In this document: in pieces, positions 22,601 through 30,885 of the stretch
Numbering within the stretch: the first letter of the stretch is position 1
Layout: each line of letters starts with the position of its first letter
DNA from: JAQIBY01 sp034721855
GTDB taxonomy: Bacteria > Bacteroidota > Bacteroidia > Bacteroidales > ML635J-15
NCBI GenBank assembly: GCA_034721855.1
Contig: JAYENB010000331.1
Span: 1-30,930 of the forward strand
Direction of reading: 5' to 3'
DNA: 30,930 nt
Notes under the pieces: model-generated
The model's database searches: none
The model's input: the letters and a program-made list of their open reading frames with translations, nothing else
Told to the model about the DNA's origin: nothing
Translations under genes and position numbers: made by a program

Positions 22601-23602
22601 TTAACTTTTGGCTGCCTGGTTAGCAGTAATGGCCACAAGGTTCACAATGTCACTGACAGAACATCCGCGTGAAAGGTCATTGATGGGAGCTGCCATGCCT
22701 TGTAATACCGGTCCGATTGCTTCAGCTTTTGCCATGCGCTGAACCAGTTTGTATGCAATGTTTCCAGTTTCCAGTGTCGGAAATACCAGTACATTTGCCT
22801 TCCCTGCTATTGTACTATCGGGGGCTTTCTTTTTACCAATGGAATCAATAATGGCAGCATCAGCCTGTAATTCTCCATCAATTTTAAGACCTGGTGATTT
22901 TTGCCTGGCAATGTCAGTGGCTTCTACTACTTTGTCCACCATTTCATGTTTCGCTGATCCTTTGGTGGAAAAGCTGAGCATGGCCACACGTGGGTCCATT
23001 TCTCCAATGGCGTTGGCTGTTTCGGCTGTACACACAGCAATTTCAGCCAGCTCTTCAGCGGTGGGATTGGGATGCACAGCACAATCGGCAAAAACAATTA
23101 ATCCATCGTCTCCAAATTGCTTATCTTGTAGTATCATAAAAAAGGCGCCGGAAACCACACTTATTCCCGGTTTGGTTTTGACGATCTGAAATGCAGGCCG
23201 CAAAACATCACCGGTTGCATTCATTGCTCCGGCAACCTCTCCGTCTGCATCACCCTGCTTGATCATCATAACAGAAAAATACAAGGGATCCTGCAATGTT
23301 TTTTTTGCCTTTTCTGCATCCATTCCTTTGTGTTTACGTAATTCCACCAGCTTATCAACATATTCATCCATTTTTTCAAAGCTGGCGGGATTATAAATAA
23401 CTGCTTCATTGATGTGAGATAATTTCAGTTCTGAAGCTTTTGCTTTAATTTCTTCAGGCAAGCCGATAAGTATTGGAACTGCAATCTTTTCTGCAATGAT
23501 CTGATCAGCGGCCTCCAAGGTTCTTTCTTCAAGACTTTCGGGGAGCACAATCCGTTTGTTGTGCTTACGGGCATTGTCTTTTACCCTTTTTATTAAATCC
23601 AT
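22601..23602 (-). CDS. pta: phosphate acetyltransferase
   Basis: The 333-residue protein is a short-form Pta with only the catalytic domain. Family blocks in order: RIVLPESLEERTLEAA near the start, DPLYFSVMMIKQGDADGEVAGA, FADCAVHPNPTAEELAEIA, MLSFSTKGSAKHEMVDKV, DGELQADAAI, ANVLVFPTLETGNIAYK and GPVLQGMAAPINDLSRGCS. It converts acetyl-CoA and phosphate to acetyl phosphate. It is the first gene of pta-ackA-ptb-buk-ridA; all spacers in the operon are 11-40 bases. A possible promoter lies upstream. Intact. Confidence 0.97.
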   Translation of the reverse strand: MDLIKRVKDNARKHNKRIVLPESLEERTLEAADQIIAEKIAVPILIGLPEEIKAKASELKLSHINEAVIYNPASFEKMDEYVDKLVELRKHKGMDAEKAKKTLQDPLYFSVMMIKQGDADGEVAGAMNATGDVLRPAFQIVKTKPGISVVSGAFFMILQDKQFGDDGLIVFADCAVHPNPTAEELAEIAVCTAETANAIGEMDPRVAMLSFSTKGSAKHEMVDKVVEATDIARQKSPGLKIDGELQADAAIIDSIGKKKAPDSTIAGKANVLVFPTLETGNIAYKLVQRMAKAEAIGPVLQGMAAPINDLSRGCSVSDIVNLVAITANQAAKS

Positions 23603-23642
23603 TGATTATCTGATATTTAAAATTAGACATACTTAAGCCAAA

Positions 23643-23650
23643 CAAAATTA
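23643..23650 (-). promoter_or_regulatory. possible -7 element of the pta operon
   Basis: On the minus strand this reads TAATTTTG, an exact match to TAnnTTTG, about 40 bases before the pta ATG. No TTTG stands at the usual distance, so support is limited. A second match, TAAGTTTG, lies further upstream near the end of the preceding gene. Confidence 0.35.
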
Positions 23651-23698
23651 AAAAATTTGCCCAGTTTTTGACATGATTTTTAAAGGGAAACCCAAACT

Positions 23699-23722
23699 TA
23701 AATATGTTATAGAACATATTTA
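23699..23722. repeat. perfect 10-bp inverted repeat at the end of the FAH gene
   Basis: TAAATATGTT and AACATATTTA flank a four-base loop (ATAG) without mismatch, and the right arm contains the stop codon of the FAH-family gene. It is AT-rich and has no T-run after it on the minus strand, so it may be a weak terminator, an mRNA 3' hairpin, or an operator upstream of the pta operon. Confidence 0.55.
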
Positions 23723-24331
23723 CTTGATTTGGCAATGCAGGAGTGTCTCATTGCCTATTCCGGCCGTGATGAAATCATTGGTGTTTACAGGGCCGACACC
23801 CTGGGGTGTCCCGGTAAAAATAAGGTCACCGGTTTTTAATGTCATAAACCGGGAAACAAAGGCAATGATATTGTCAGGTGAAAAAATCATATCATGAGTA
23901 TATCCTGATTGCACCGTTTTATCATTTTTTTTCAGCCAGAAATTCAAATTCTCATATGATTTTAACGGAGCAGGATCAATCCATTTGCCTACCCATGCAG
24001 ACTGGTCAAAGGATTTTGATATCTCCCAGGGTAAGCCTTTTTTCTTGCATTCATTTTGGAGGTCGCGGGCAGTAAAATCTATGCCTACGGAAATGGCATC
24101 ATAATAACGGTGAGCAAATTTTTCCTGGATGCTACGTCCCAATTTACCAATTCTCAATACAATCTCAACTTCATAATGCACATCATCAGAAAAATCAGGA
24201 ATAAAAAAAGGGTTGTGTCCTTTGTGCAGGCAGGAATCGGCTTTAAGAAAAAACACAGGGCTATTTTCAAGCTCAGTCTGCATTTCCTTTGTATGATCAA
24301 GGTAATTCTTTCCTATGCAGATAATCTTCAT
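23720..24331 (-). CDS. fumarylacetoacetate hydrolase family protein
   Basis: The 203-residue product is the short, single-domain form of the FAH family. Residues E54 and E56 (HYEVEIVLRIG) and D85 (VGIDFTARDLQ) match the family's divalent-metal ligands. IGKNYLDH, SFDQSAWVG and the ending LKTGDLIFTGTPQGVGPV are standard. Members act on acylpyruvates, oxaloacetate or related 2-oxo acids; which one applies here is unknown. It lies between the exonuclease gene and the pta operon on the same strand, with 118 bases before pta. A 28-base sequence shared with the exonuclease gene's upstream region lies 59-86 bases before the start codon. Confidence 0.9.
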   Translation of the reverse strand: MKIICIGKNYLDHTKEMQTELENSPVFFLKADSCLHKGHNPFFIPDFSDDVHYEVEIVLRIGKLGRSIQEKFAHRYYDAISVGIDFTARDLQNECKKKGLPWEISKSFDQSAWVGKWIDPAPLKSYENLNFWLKKNDKTVQSGYTHDMIFSPDNIIAFVSRFMTLKTGDLIFTGTPQGVGPVNTNDFITAGIGNETLLHCQIK

Positions 24332-24389
24332 TTTTGAAACTAACGGTTTGGCTATGTTTAGTGTGGGATTTCAGAACAAGGATTAACGA

Positions 24390-24417
24390 TTTTTGATTTG
24401 TTCCGACTTGCACATAA
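24390..24417 (-). repeat. 28-bp shared upstream motif, copy 1
   Basis: Read on the minus strand the sequence is TTATGTG, C, AAGTCGGAACAAA, T, CAAAAA. It matches 25304-25331 in 26 of 28 positions and in the same orientation. It lies 59-86 bases before the FAH-family start. It could be a regulatory site or a dispersed repeat. Confidence 0.65.
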
Positions 24418-24480
24418 TAAATTGTTAGTTAAAATGTATTGCCACAGATTTATCACTAAATTAAGTTCCTGATTAGCAAA

Positions 24481-25254
24481 TCATTTTTTATTTTTCATTG
24501 CCCTTAACTTGATGTTGGTCAACACTTTTTTTGTGTATAAGGGAAAATCTCCTTTCATCATCCACCCGTAATAAGACGGGTCTTTTGAAAGCACATCTTC
24601 AACAGGCATGTTTTTGTATTTTCCAAAGTTAAAGACTTCCTGTTGTTTATCATTGTACACAATTCTGCCAGCAAAATCCGCATTTTTTTTGTGAGCTGAA
24701 AACTCTGACAAGGAATCAACATCTGCTTTCAAAGCATTATAGTGTTCTACCTGTGCATCCAGTATTTCAAAGGTAGCAGTGGTATCAACCATGGCAGAAT
24801 GAACATTGACCAGCTTTTTTTTACAATAAAATTTATACGCAGCACTTAGGGTGCGTTGTTCCATTTTATGAAAAATCACCTGTACATCAATGTTTTTATG
24901 GCGTTTCAGATCAACATCCACATCGGCGCGGATAAACTCCTCGGCCAGCATAGGGATATCAAATTTATTGGAATTAAACCCGGCAAGATCACAACCTTCG
25001 ATGAAATCGGTAAATTTTTTGGCCACTTGTTTAAAGGTAGGGGACTTTTCCACATCTTCATCCGAAATACCATGAATTTGGGTTGTTTCTTCCGGGATAT
25101 GCATTTCAGGATTTATGCGCTGCAACTTTGATTCCTGGCTCCCATCAGGGAATAATTTTAAAAAAGCAATTTCGATAATCCTATCTTTGGCAATGTTTAT
25201 ACCGGTGGATTCGATATCAAAAAATACAAGGGGTTTTGTTAGTTCAAGATTCAT
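24481..25254 (-). CDS. DEDDh 3'-5' exonuclease (DNA polymerase III epsilon-like)
   Basis: The protein has 257 residues from the ATG at 25254 (MNLELTKPLVFFDIESTG); an upstream TTG would add four residues. The three exonuclease motifs are complete: D13 and E15 in FFDIESTG, the Exo II block GFNSNKFDIPML, and the Exo III H-x4-D in HSAMVDTTATF. A C-terminal segment (FNFGKYKNMPVEDVL ... DPSYYGWMMKGDFP) is a small domain common in Bacteroidota exonucleases of this type. It degrades DNA or RNA 3' ends; a role in proofreading or repair is likely but unproved. It lies next to dnaN, which fits a replication-related role. Confidence 0.9.
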   Translation of the reverse strand: MNLELTKPLVFFDIESTGINIAKDRIIEIAFLKLFPDGSQESKLQRINPEMHIPEETTQIHGISDEDVEKSPTFKQVAKKFTDFIEGCDLAGFNSNKFDIPMLAEEFIRADVDVDLKRHKNIDVQVIFHKMEQRTLSAAYKFYCKKKLVNVHSAMVDTTATFEILDAQVEHYNALKADVDSLSEFSAHKKNADFAGRIVYNDKQQEVFNFGKYKNMPVEDVLSKDPSYYGWMMKGDFPLYTKKVLTNIKLRAMKNKK

Positions 25255-25303
25255 AAAAATAATCAATTAATTATGTTCTATTCTGAAATCAATTTTTATT
25301 CTC

Positions 25304-25331
25304 TTTTTGTTTTGTTCCGACTTACACATAA
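25304..25331 (-). repeat. 28-bp shared upstream motif, copy 2
   Basis: Minus-strand TTATGTG, T, AAGTCGGAACAAA, A, CAAAAA differs at two positions from the copy at 24390-24417. It lies 50-77 bases before the exonuclease start, in the spacer after dnaN. The matching placement before two successive genes is the main reason to note it. Confidence 0.65.
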
Positions 25332-25379
25332 CGTTTGTGTATGTAAAAACTCAATCAGTCCTGTTTCAGAATGCAGCCA

Positions 25380-26510
25380 CTAATTATTTATCATCATAGG
25401 CATCAATAACATAAGTATCTCTTCATCGGGGTTGTCGTTGTCTTTTGGTAAAATAAGGCCTGCCCTGGTAGGATCAGAAACCTCAAGGCACACTTCTTCT
25501 GTGCTCAGGTTGGTTAATATTTCAAGCAAAAACAAGGATTTAAATCCAATCGTCATTTCTTCGCCTTCGTACTGACATGCGATATCTTCTTTGGCTGATA
25601 TGGAATAATCAATGTCCTGTGCTGAAATGCTCAACCTGTTACCTGAAATATTTAATTTAACGAGGTTGCTTGCCTGGTTTGAAAAAATTGAAACACGTTT
25701 CAGGGTGTTGTAAAACTCAACACGGTCAACTACCATTTTATAGGGATTTTCAGTGGGTATTACTGAATTATAACTTGGGTAATTGCCTTCGATTAGCCTG
25801 CATACCATGCTAAATCCCTTGAAACTAAAAATGGCGTTTTTATCATCAAATTCAATGGTCAGCTTATCTTCAGCCTTGGTCACGATATTTTTCAATATGG
25901 CTGCCGGTTTTTTGGGCAACACAAAGGATGCTTCCATATCGGCTGACGCATCTTTACGGCGATAACGTACAAGTTTATGTGAATCGGAAGCCACAAAAGT
26001 CATATTATCAGGCGAAATTTCAATGAGTACGCCATTCATGATGGGGCGTAACTCATCATCTGCTGTTGCAAAAATGCTACTTGTAATGCCTGTGAACAAT
26101 ATTTCAGGCTCAACATCAATGCGATTGACCTGGTCTTGTTTCAATTCTGGAGTTTTTGGAAAATCATCTCCACTTTGCCCAACCAGGCTGAATTTCCCAT
26201 TTTCAGATTTGATGTCCACTTTCATGCTTTCTGTGTCAATCTGAAATGTCAGTGGTTGTTCGGGAAATTCTTTCAGGATTTCAAGAATCTTTTGTGAATC
26301 AATCGCCACAGTGGCATTTCCATCAACACTGTCAGGTTTTATACTGGTTGTCAATGTTGTTTCAAGGTCGGAAGCCGTAATTTTCAGCTCATCATCCTCA
26401 AGCTTAATCAGGAAATTGTCCAAAATCGGCAGTGTGTTTTTACTGTTTACAACCTTACTTGCCAGTTGTAGTCTATTCAGCAATGCTGTACTTGAAATTA
26501 CAAAATTCAT
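25380..26510 (-). CDS. dnaN: DNA polymerase III subunit beta (sliding clamp)
   Basis: The 376-residue product is a full-length beta clamp. It opens MNFVISSTALLNRLQLASKV with NTLPILDNFLIKLEDDEL, contains LRPIMNGVLIEISPDNMTFVASDSHKL (family block in the second domain) and VCRLIEGNYPSYNSVIP, and ends with a short hydrophobic tail (ILMLLMPMMI). The protein forms a dimeric ring that holds DNA polymerase on DNA. The gene has its own promoter match 22-53 bases upstream. It is not next to dnaA here but followed by an exonuclease and preceded by DUF4340 and gldGF. Confidence 0.97.
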   Translation of the reverse strand: MNFVISSTALLNRLQLASKVVNSKNTLPILDNFLIKLEDDELKITASDLETTLTTSIKPDSVDGNATVAIDSQKILEILKEFPEQPLTFQIDTESMKVDIKSENGKFSLVGQSGDDFPKTPELKQDQVNRIDVEPEILFTGITSSIFATADDELRPIMNGVLIEISPDNMTFVASDSHKLVRYRRKDASADMEASFVLPKKPAAILKNIVTKAEDKLTIEFDDKNAIFSFKGFSMVCRLIEGNYPSYNSVIPTENPYKMVVDRVEFYNTLKRVSIFSNQASNLVKLNISGNRLSISAQDIDYSISAKEDIACQYEGEEMTIGFKSLFLLEILTNLSTEEVCLEVSDPTRAGLILPKDNDNPDEEILMLLMPMMINN

Positions 26511-26531
26511 TGTCGTATCGTTTTAAAAAAT

Positions 26532-26563
26532 CAAAGCTAAAAATACATATTTAATCACACAAA
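26532..26563 (-). promoter_or_regulatory. Bacteroidota promoter of dnaN
   Basis: On the minus strand TTTG (26560-26563) and TAGCTTTG (26532-26539) match the -33 and TAnnTTTG -7 elements with 20 bases between them. Transcription would start near 26525, leaving a leader of about 15 bases before the dnaN ATG. It is the best promoter match in the window together with the one at 15755. Confidence 0.7.
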
Positions 26564-26639
26564 AAAACAAATATGTCAAATATTTATCAACAATGTGTTT
26601 TTATTTTATCCATATCAAATATTGTAACTAATCAGTATC

Positions 26640-26954
26640 AGTAAAAGTAACTCCTCACCGCAAAGTCGCCACCGTGTCCGGCGTAACGCAGTGAAGACGG
26701 AGAGACGCAAAGTCACGATTGCATGATAGCACGATTGCACGAAAAAACGATTGGACGAATGCACGATATGGCGAGTTGGCGAACACGAAACATAGCTTGC
26801 CCGGCGAAATGAAGTGGAGACGGAAAACACGGAACACGAAACACGGAACACGGAACACGACCCCCCCCAACTCACCACATCGCCAACTCGCCCCATCGTG
26901 AATTCATGCTGTCGTTACATCGTCCCATCGCCCTATCGTGCCTTCTCGCTATCG
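26640..26954. repeat. composite intergenic repeat cluster between DUF4340 and dnaN
   Basis: The stretch holds no credible gene. It contains two GTCCGGCGTAACGCAGTGAA-GACGGA-like cores (about 26677-26703 and 26797-26822), tandem GATTGCACGA-type units (26716-26765), five AACACGG/GAAACACG units (26824-26860), a C8 run, and a 21-base inverted repeat (26762-26782 against 26880-26900; 19 of 21 pairs, built on GGCGAGTTGGCGA). The first and third kinds also occur, inverted, at 17403-17566. Confidence 0.75.
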
Positions 26955-28249
26955 TCATTTCTCAGCGTCTCGGTGAACAGTCTGTAATTTTACAGATAAG
27001 GGGTCAATAGTCCTGTATTGCATCACCACCACCTCGTCATTGATAACTCCATACAAACGGTGTATATCATAAGGATAAACGTTGCCATCGTCATCCATCA
27101 ATTGTTTAAAATTCGGTCTCCGGTAACATTTTAATTCCCTGGTTTCTTGTTCATTGTCAGTTACCCTGAATATTGATACAGGCTGTAAACTGTTAAGGGA
27201 ATCAAGCTTGTTAGATTGTTCATCAGAGGGAAGAAAATATTCAAACCCCACATTTTTGAAACGGGATATTAACATTTTTACTTCAATAGTATCAAAGTCA
27301 GTTACAGGTTTGCCCGATGGTATTTTTTCGATTGTATAATCATTGAGGCCATGGTTTTTTATCCTAAAACTTTGGTCAGGAGACTGGGGATATTCAATTT
27401 CGATTTCAGCAATGTCATCCGGATCATACAAAAATGCTTTTCTGCTTCTCCATTCCTTTAAGTTTGTGTTGTATCTTGTTGTCAAATACCCTGAGAATCC
27501 AGGCAAAAACACTTCAAAAGCGGCTGCTGAATTTTCAATGAGCATGTATGTGCCCATATTATTTTGGGTTACCCCACCAATGTAATACACTTTTTTCAAT
27601 TTATCATCCTGGTATATTTCACATTTTATGCCGTTGACAGCCAAATCGCGCAGCACATAATCCTGTTTAGCTTTCGGAACGGGATTAGCAACGTCAATCC
27701 TGCGGATGGTTTCAAGCAATATGTCCATCAGGTCTTTTCTAACCGTGTATTTTTCATTCACCGTCCAGGTATCTTTATTTTNNNNNNNNNNNNNNNNNNN
27801 NNNNNNNNNNNNNNNNNNNNNNNNNNNNNNNNNNNNNNNNNNNNNNNNNNNNNNNNNNNNNNNNNNNNNNNNNNNNNNNNNACATAATCCTGTTTAGCTT
27901 TCGGAACGGGATTAGCAACGTCAATCCTGCGGATGGTTTCAAGCAATATGTCCATCAGGTCTTTTCTAACCGTGTATTTTTCATTCACCGTCCAGGTATC
28001 TTTATTTTGCCTTTCGAGGAGTATTTCGTTGTTTTCTTTATCCACAAGGAAAATTTTATCTACTGCAGCCGTATCTTGTACAGCAAAATCCCTTAACACA
28101 TCTAATGTTGATTTTTTTTGTTCAATACGAAGTTTCGATGTTCCGTTATCCTCAATTTTTTTGATTTCGTAACGGGTAAAAAACAAGATTACTGCTACTA
28201 TCAATAAAATCAGAAAACTGATCAGTAATATGAGATTATTTTTTTTCAT
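26955..28249 (-). CDS. DUF4340 domain protein, split by an artificial gap
   Basis: The reading frame enters a 100-N block and leaves it with 127 bases repeated on each side. Removing 227 bases (one repeat copy plus the N) leaves 1,068 bases, exactly 356 codons, so the real gene probably encodes 355 residues without interruption. It starts MKKNNLILLISFLILLIVAV, a membrane anchor or uncleaved signal, then RIEQKKSTLDVLRDFAVQDT and IFLVDKENNEILLER, typical of the DUF4340 family, which lies next to gldG in many Bacteroidota. It may take part in the gliding/ABC complex, but no function is known. The last residues (TVHRDAEK) run into repeat-like DNA. Confidence 0.85.
27655..28008. repeat. 127-base direct repeat flanking the gap
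   Basis: Positions 27655-27781 and 27882-28008 are identical over 127 bases and lie directly on either side of the N block. This is the pattern left when two contig ends overlap by one de Bruijn k-mer (k = 127) and are joined by a default run of N. It is probably not a biological duplication. Confidence 0.9.
27782..27881. other. 100-N assembly gap
   Basis: Exactly one hundred N separate the two copies of the 127-base sequence, within the DUF4340 gene. The round number suggests a placeholder of unknown length, and the surrounding overlap suggests that the true length is negative, with nothing missing. Confidence 0.95.
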
Positions 28250-28316
28250 TATTCTATAATATTTAATTGTTCTTAATTAATCAGTTAAAAATGGTTAATA
28301 CCGGTTAATATTAATA

Positions 28317-28360
28317 GGTGTTAGGATTTAGGAAAAGTTTCCCTCCTAACCCCTAACACC
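28317..28360. terminator. hairpin between gldG and the DUF4340 gene
   Basis: GGTGTTAGG at 28317-28325 pairs with CCTAACACC at 28352-28360. An inner TTAGGA/TCCTAA pair extends the stem around an A-rich loop. It lies in the 164-base spacer after gldG. No good T-run follows on the minus strand, so it may attenuate or stabilise the mRNA rather than end it fully; it may also be a dispersed palindrome. Confidence 0.5.
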
Positions 28361-28413
28361 TCTCATTTCTGGTGTTGGTCTCATAAGTAACCGATTTTAA
28401 CTATTATTAACAT

Positions 28414-30141
28414 TTATAACTTATTAATAACATTTTTCCTCGTGTATTTATATCGCCTCAGCATAATGAGCGTAAGTCCAAGCAAAACAATGATTATTAC
28501 GGGGACAACTGTATTAAACACTGACCAGAAAACACCTTGTTCACGTACTTTACCTTTATCGAGGAGCCGTAATTTAATGTCTCTCATTCTCAATTTTATC
28601 AAGGCTTCATCCCCACAAAGGTAATTCACAGCATTCATGAGAAATTCCTTATTGCCCGGCGTAAATTGTTGCTGATAATACCTGTCGGCTCCAAGTTGAA
28701 AAGGTTCTCTTCTTTCTCCCCTTTGGTGCACATAATTACGTATCATATCTCCGTCGGATATTACAATCTGACTTGTGGGTTTGCTTTCTGGTTTAAAACC
28801 GATGTCTTTGTTTCTTACAAATTCCAGTGGAATCCGGCCCTCAAAATTGGATTCAAAACGCCCTTCGAGTAATACAGCGATGGGTTGTTTGCCCTCATTG
28901 AAAAGCCTTGGCAGCGGTGGGCGTCGCAACATATCCAAAGAGACCTCCACAGGCACTCCAAGTGTGCGGCTGTAAGGTGATGTTTTTAATAAATATGTTT
29001 TATTAATGTTATCGTCCTCACCCACGGTATCTATGCTGCTAACAAATTGGGTTCTGATGAGGGTAACATTTTTGTTGATGATGTGATTGTTTTCTGATGA
29101 TACGGCAGGAAAAAAATACCACTGCCTGGGTTCAAACTGTGGCTCTCCGCTGCGTTGATTTACGGTAATAGGAATACTCAGGCAGTTTAAATCCTGGATC
29201 AAATCGGGGTTAATGCGCACACCATAATTGAATAAAATATCATCCATATTGATGTCCCTTATCAACGCCATACTTGATGGCTGATTTGAAAGGCTGTCCA
29301 TGCTCATGCCCATCCATTCAATCAACCAAAGGACTTTCCCACCATCCATAATATACTGGTCCAAAATAAATTTATCTTTTTCACTCACCCTTTGAGTAGG
29401 TTTGGCCATAACCACCGCTTCATAATTATCCAGGGCCCCTAACACACCGTCAATAGAAAGCCGTTCAATTTTATAGAATTCACTCAGGGAAATCATTATA
29501 TCCATAGTTTGATATTCATCAAGTTCACCATGTCCTTCAATAAAAGCAATTTTTTTTACTTCGGGATTTATTAGCCGCATCATTCCCTGCACGAATTTTT
29601 GCTCAACCCTGCTAATGGATTTGTTGATTTTTTTGTCTGATCCACCTATACCTTCATTTTCCAGGAAATTAACGGGGTATTCATTGCCTTTATAAGACAG
29701 GATAGCACCAGGGAATACCAATTGTTTTCTTGATGATTCAGGGCCGCCTTCCCGCATTTCTGTTGGGATGAGACCTTTTTCTTCAAGTTGTTTGTATATT
29801 TTATACTGAATTTCCCTGTCTTCTTCTTCAAATGGATTGATAAATTCATACTCTATTTCCGGGGAATAGCGTCTGAAATCATTCAGCATTTCCCGCACCT
29901 TACGTTGTAACCTGAGCAAATCAACTGGTAATGCTTCCGCCTCAAGATAGACTTTAACATACATTATGTCATCCAGGTCTTTTAACAATTCAATTGAAGT
30001 ATCAGACAAAGAATGCCTGTTTTCTTCTGTGAGATCAATCCTAAGGTACCAAATTGAACCAATAAAATTGATCAATGCCACAATCAACAAAAGAAGGATT
30101 AATTGAACGATATGTTGTTTTCTTATCTGCTTACGATTCAT
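28414..30141 (-). CDS. gldG: gliding-associated ABC transporter protein GldG
   Basis: The 575-residue product has the family length. An N-terminal membrane segment (HIVQLILLLLIVALINFIGS) is followed by WYLRIDLTEENRHSLSDTS, the family signature, a long periplasmic part (YSPEIEYEFINPFEEE, IAFIEGHGELDEYQ, VVMAKPTQRVSEKDKFILDQYI, VLWLIEWMGMSMDSL) and a C-terminal membrane helix (VVPVIIIVLLGLTLIMLRRY). GldG works with GldF and the ATPase GldA, needed for gliding in Flavobacterium johnsoniae. The ATG at 30141 lies nine bases after the gldF stop, so the genes are coupled. No gldA is visible in the window. Confidence 0.93.
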   Translation of the reverse strand: MNRKQIRKQHIVQLILLLLIVALINFIGSIWYLRIDLTEENRHSLSDTSIELLKDLDDIMYVKVYLEAEALPVDLLRLQRKVREMLNDFRRYSPEIEYEFINPFEEEDREIQYKIYKQLEEKGLIPTEMREGGPESSRKQLVFPGAILSYKGNEYPVNFLENEGIGGSDKKINKSISRVEQKFVQGMMRLINPEVKKIAFIEGHGELDEYQTMDIMISLSEFYKIERLSIDGVLGALDNYEAVVMAKPTQRVSEKDKFILDQYIMDGGKVLWLIEWMGMSMDSLSNQPSSMALIRDINMDDILFNYGVRINPDLIQDLNCLSIPITVNQRSGEPQFEPRQWYFFPAVSSENNHIINKNVTLIRTQFVSSIDTVGEDDNINKTYLLKTSPYSRTLGVPVEVSLDMLRRPPLPRLFNEGKQPIAVLLEGRFESNFEGRIPLEFVRNKDIGFKPESKPTSQIVISDGDMIRNYVHQRGERREPFQLGADRYYQQQFTPGNKEFLMNAVNYLCGDEALIKLRMRDIKLRLLDKGKVREQGVFWSVFNTVVPVIIIVLLGLTLIMLRRYKYTRKNVINKL

Positions 30142-30150
30142 AATACACAG

Positions 30151-30885
30151 TTATTTCCATTTACGACTTTTCAGTACAAGTTTTGTACTCATTATAAAAA
30201 TACCGATGACACTCAAAAAGTACAGGACATCTCTTGTGTCAATCAACCCCCTGCTGATAGAGCGGTAATGATAATTGATGCCGAGTGATTCAATAAAATT
30301 GTTTAGGGAACCACTTGGTGCTAAATTACTCAATTGCTCAAACCCAATATACATAACAAAGCACAGCACAACAGCAATCAAAAAGGAAATGATTTGATTT
30401 CCTGTCAATGATGAAGCAAACAATCCGATGGCTGTATAAATGGCTGATAGAAAAAACAAGCCAATATATGATCCGGCAATGGCACCCATATCCATATTTC
30501 CGGGAACTTTCCCCAATTGATAAACAGAAATGAGATACAATAAGGTAGGTAACAATGCAATGATAACCAACACCAGCCCGGCCAAATATTTTGCCAACAC
30601 AATCTTCAACTCTGATATAGGCCTTACCAGCAATAATTCCATGGTTTTCATGCGTTTTTCGTCAGAAATGAGCCGCATGGTAACAGCGGGAACAAGAAAT
30701 AAAAATACCCATGGAGAAATAATAAATAAGGTGTCAATGTTGGCGTATCCGGCATCCAGAATGTTTGATGGGCCATGAAAAACCCACATTACCAAACCAT
30801 TGATAACAAGATATAAAACCACTACTAGGTACCCGGTTACCGAATTGAAAAATGTCTTTATCTCCTTTTGTAAGAGTGTCCACAT
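30151..30885 (-). CDS. gldF: gliding-associated ABC transporter permease GldF
   Basis: I chose the ATG at 30885 (MWTLLQKEIKTFFNSVTGYL), giving 244 residues, close to the family length; an in-frame TTG at 30906 would add seven residues that the family lacks. About six membrane segments are visible, beginning with GYLVVVLYLVINGLVMWVF. The signature RLISDEKRMKTMELLLVRPIS is that of ABC-2-type permeases of the GldF group. It forms the membrane part of the GldA-GldF-GldG complex. The gene is the first of gldF-gldG-DUF4340 in this window; upstream sequence ends 45 bases before the window edge, so its promoter and any earlier genes cannot be seen. Confidence 0.93.
   Translation of the reverse strand: MWTLLQKEIKTFFNSVTGYLVVVLYLVINGLVMWVFHGPSNILDAGYANIDTLFIISPWVFLFLVPAVTMRLISDEKRMKTMELLLVRPISELKIVLAKYLAGLVLVIIALLPTLLYLISVYQLGKVPGNMDMGAIAGSYIGLFFLSAIYTAIGLFASSLTGNQIISFLIAVVLCFVMYIGFEQLSNLAPSGSLNNFIESLGINYHYRSISRGLIDTRDVLYFLSVIGIFIMSTKLVLKSRKWK

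Noticed and set aside
21373..22638. Longer acetate kinase starting within pta
   Set aside because: The extra 20 residues show no family sequence, whereas the ATG at 22578 gives the standard N-terminus and length.
22749..23189. 146-codon open frame on the plus strand inside pta
   Set aside because: It is the shadow of a fully conserved enzyme gene on the other strand and has no homology that I recognise.
26615..26896. Overlapping minus-strand open frames upstream of dnaN
   Set aside because: Their translations reflect the tandem AACACGG and GCACGA units; no start context or domain supports a gene.
27655..28008. True tandem duplication inside the DUF4340 gene
   Set aside because: The copies are identical, lie exactly at the ends of a 100-N block, and removing one restores the frame; an assembly overlap explains all three facts.
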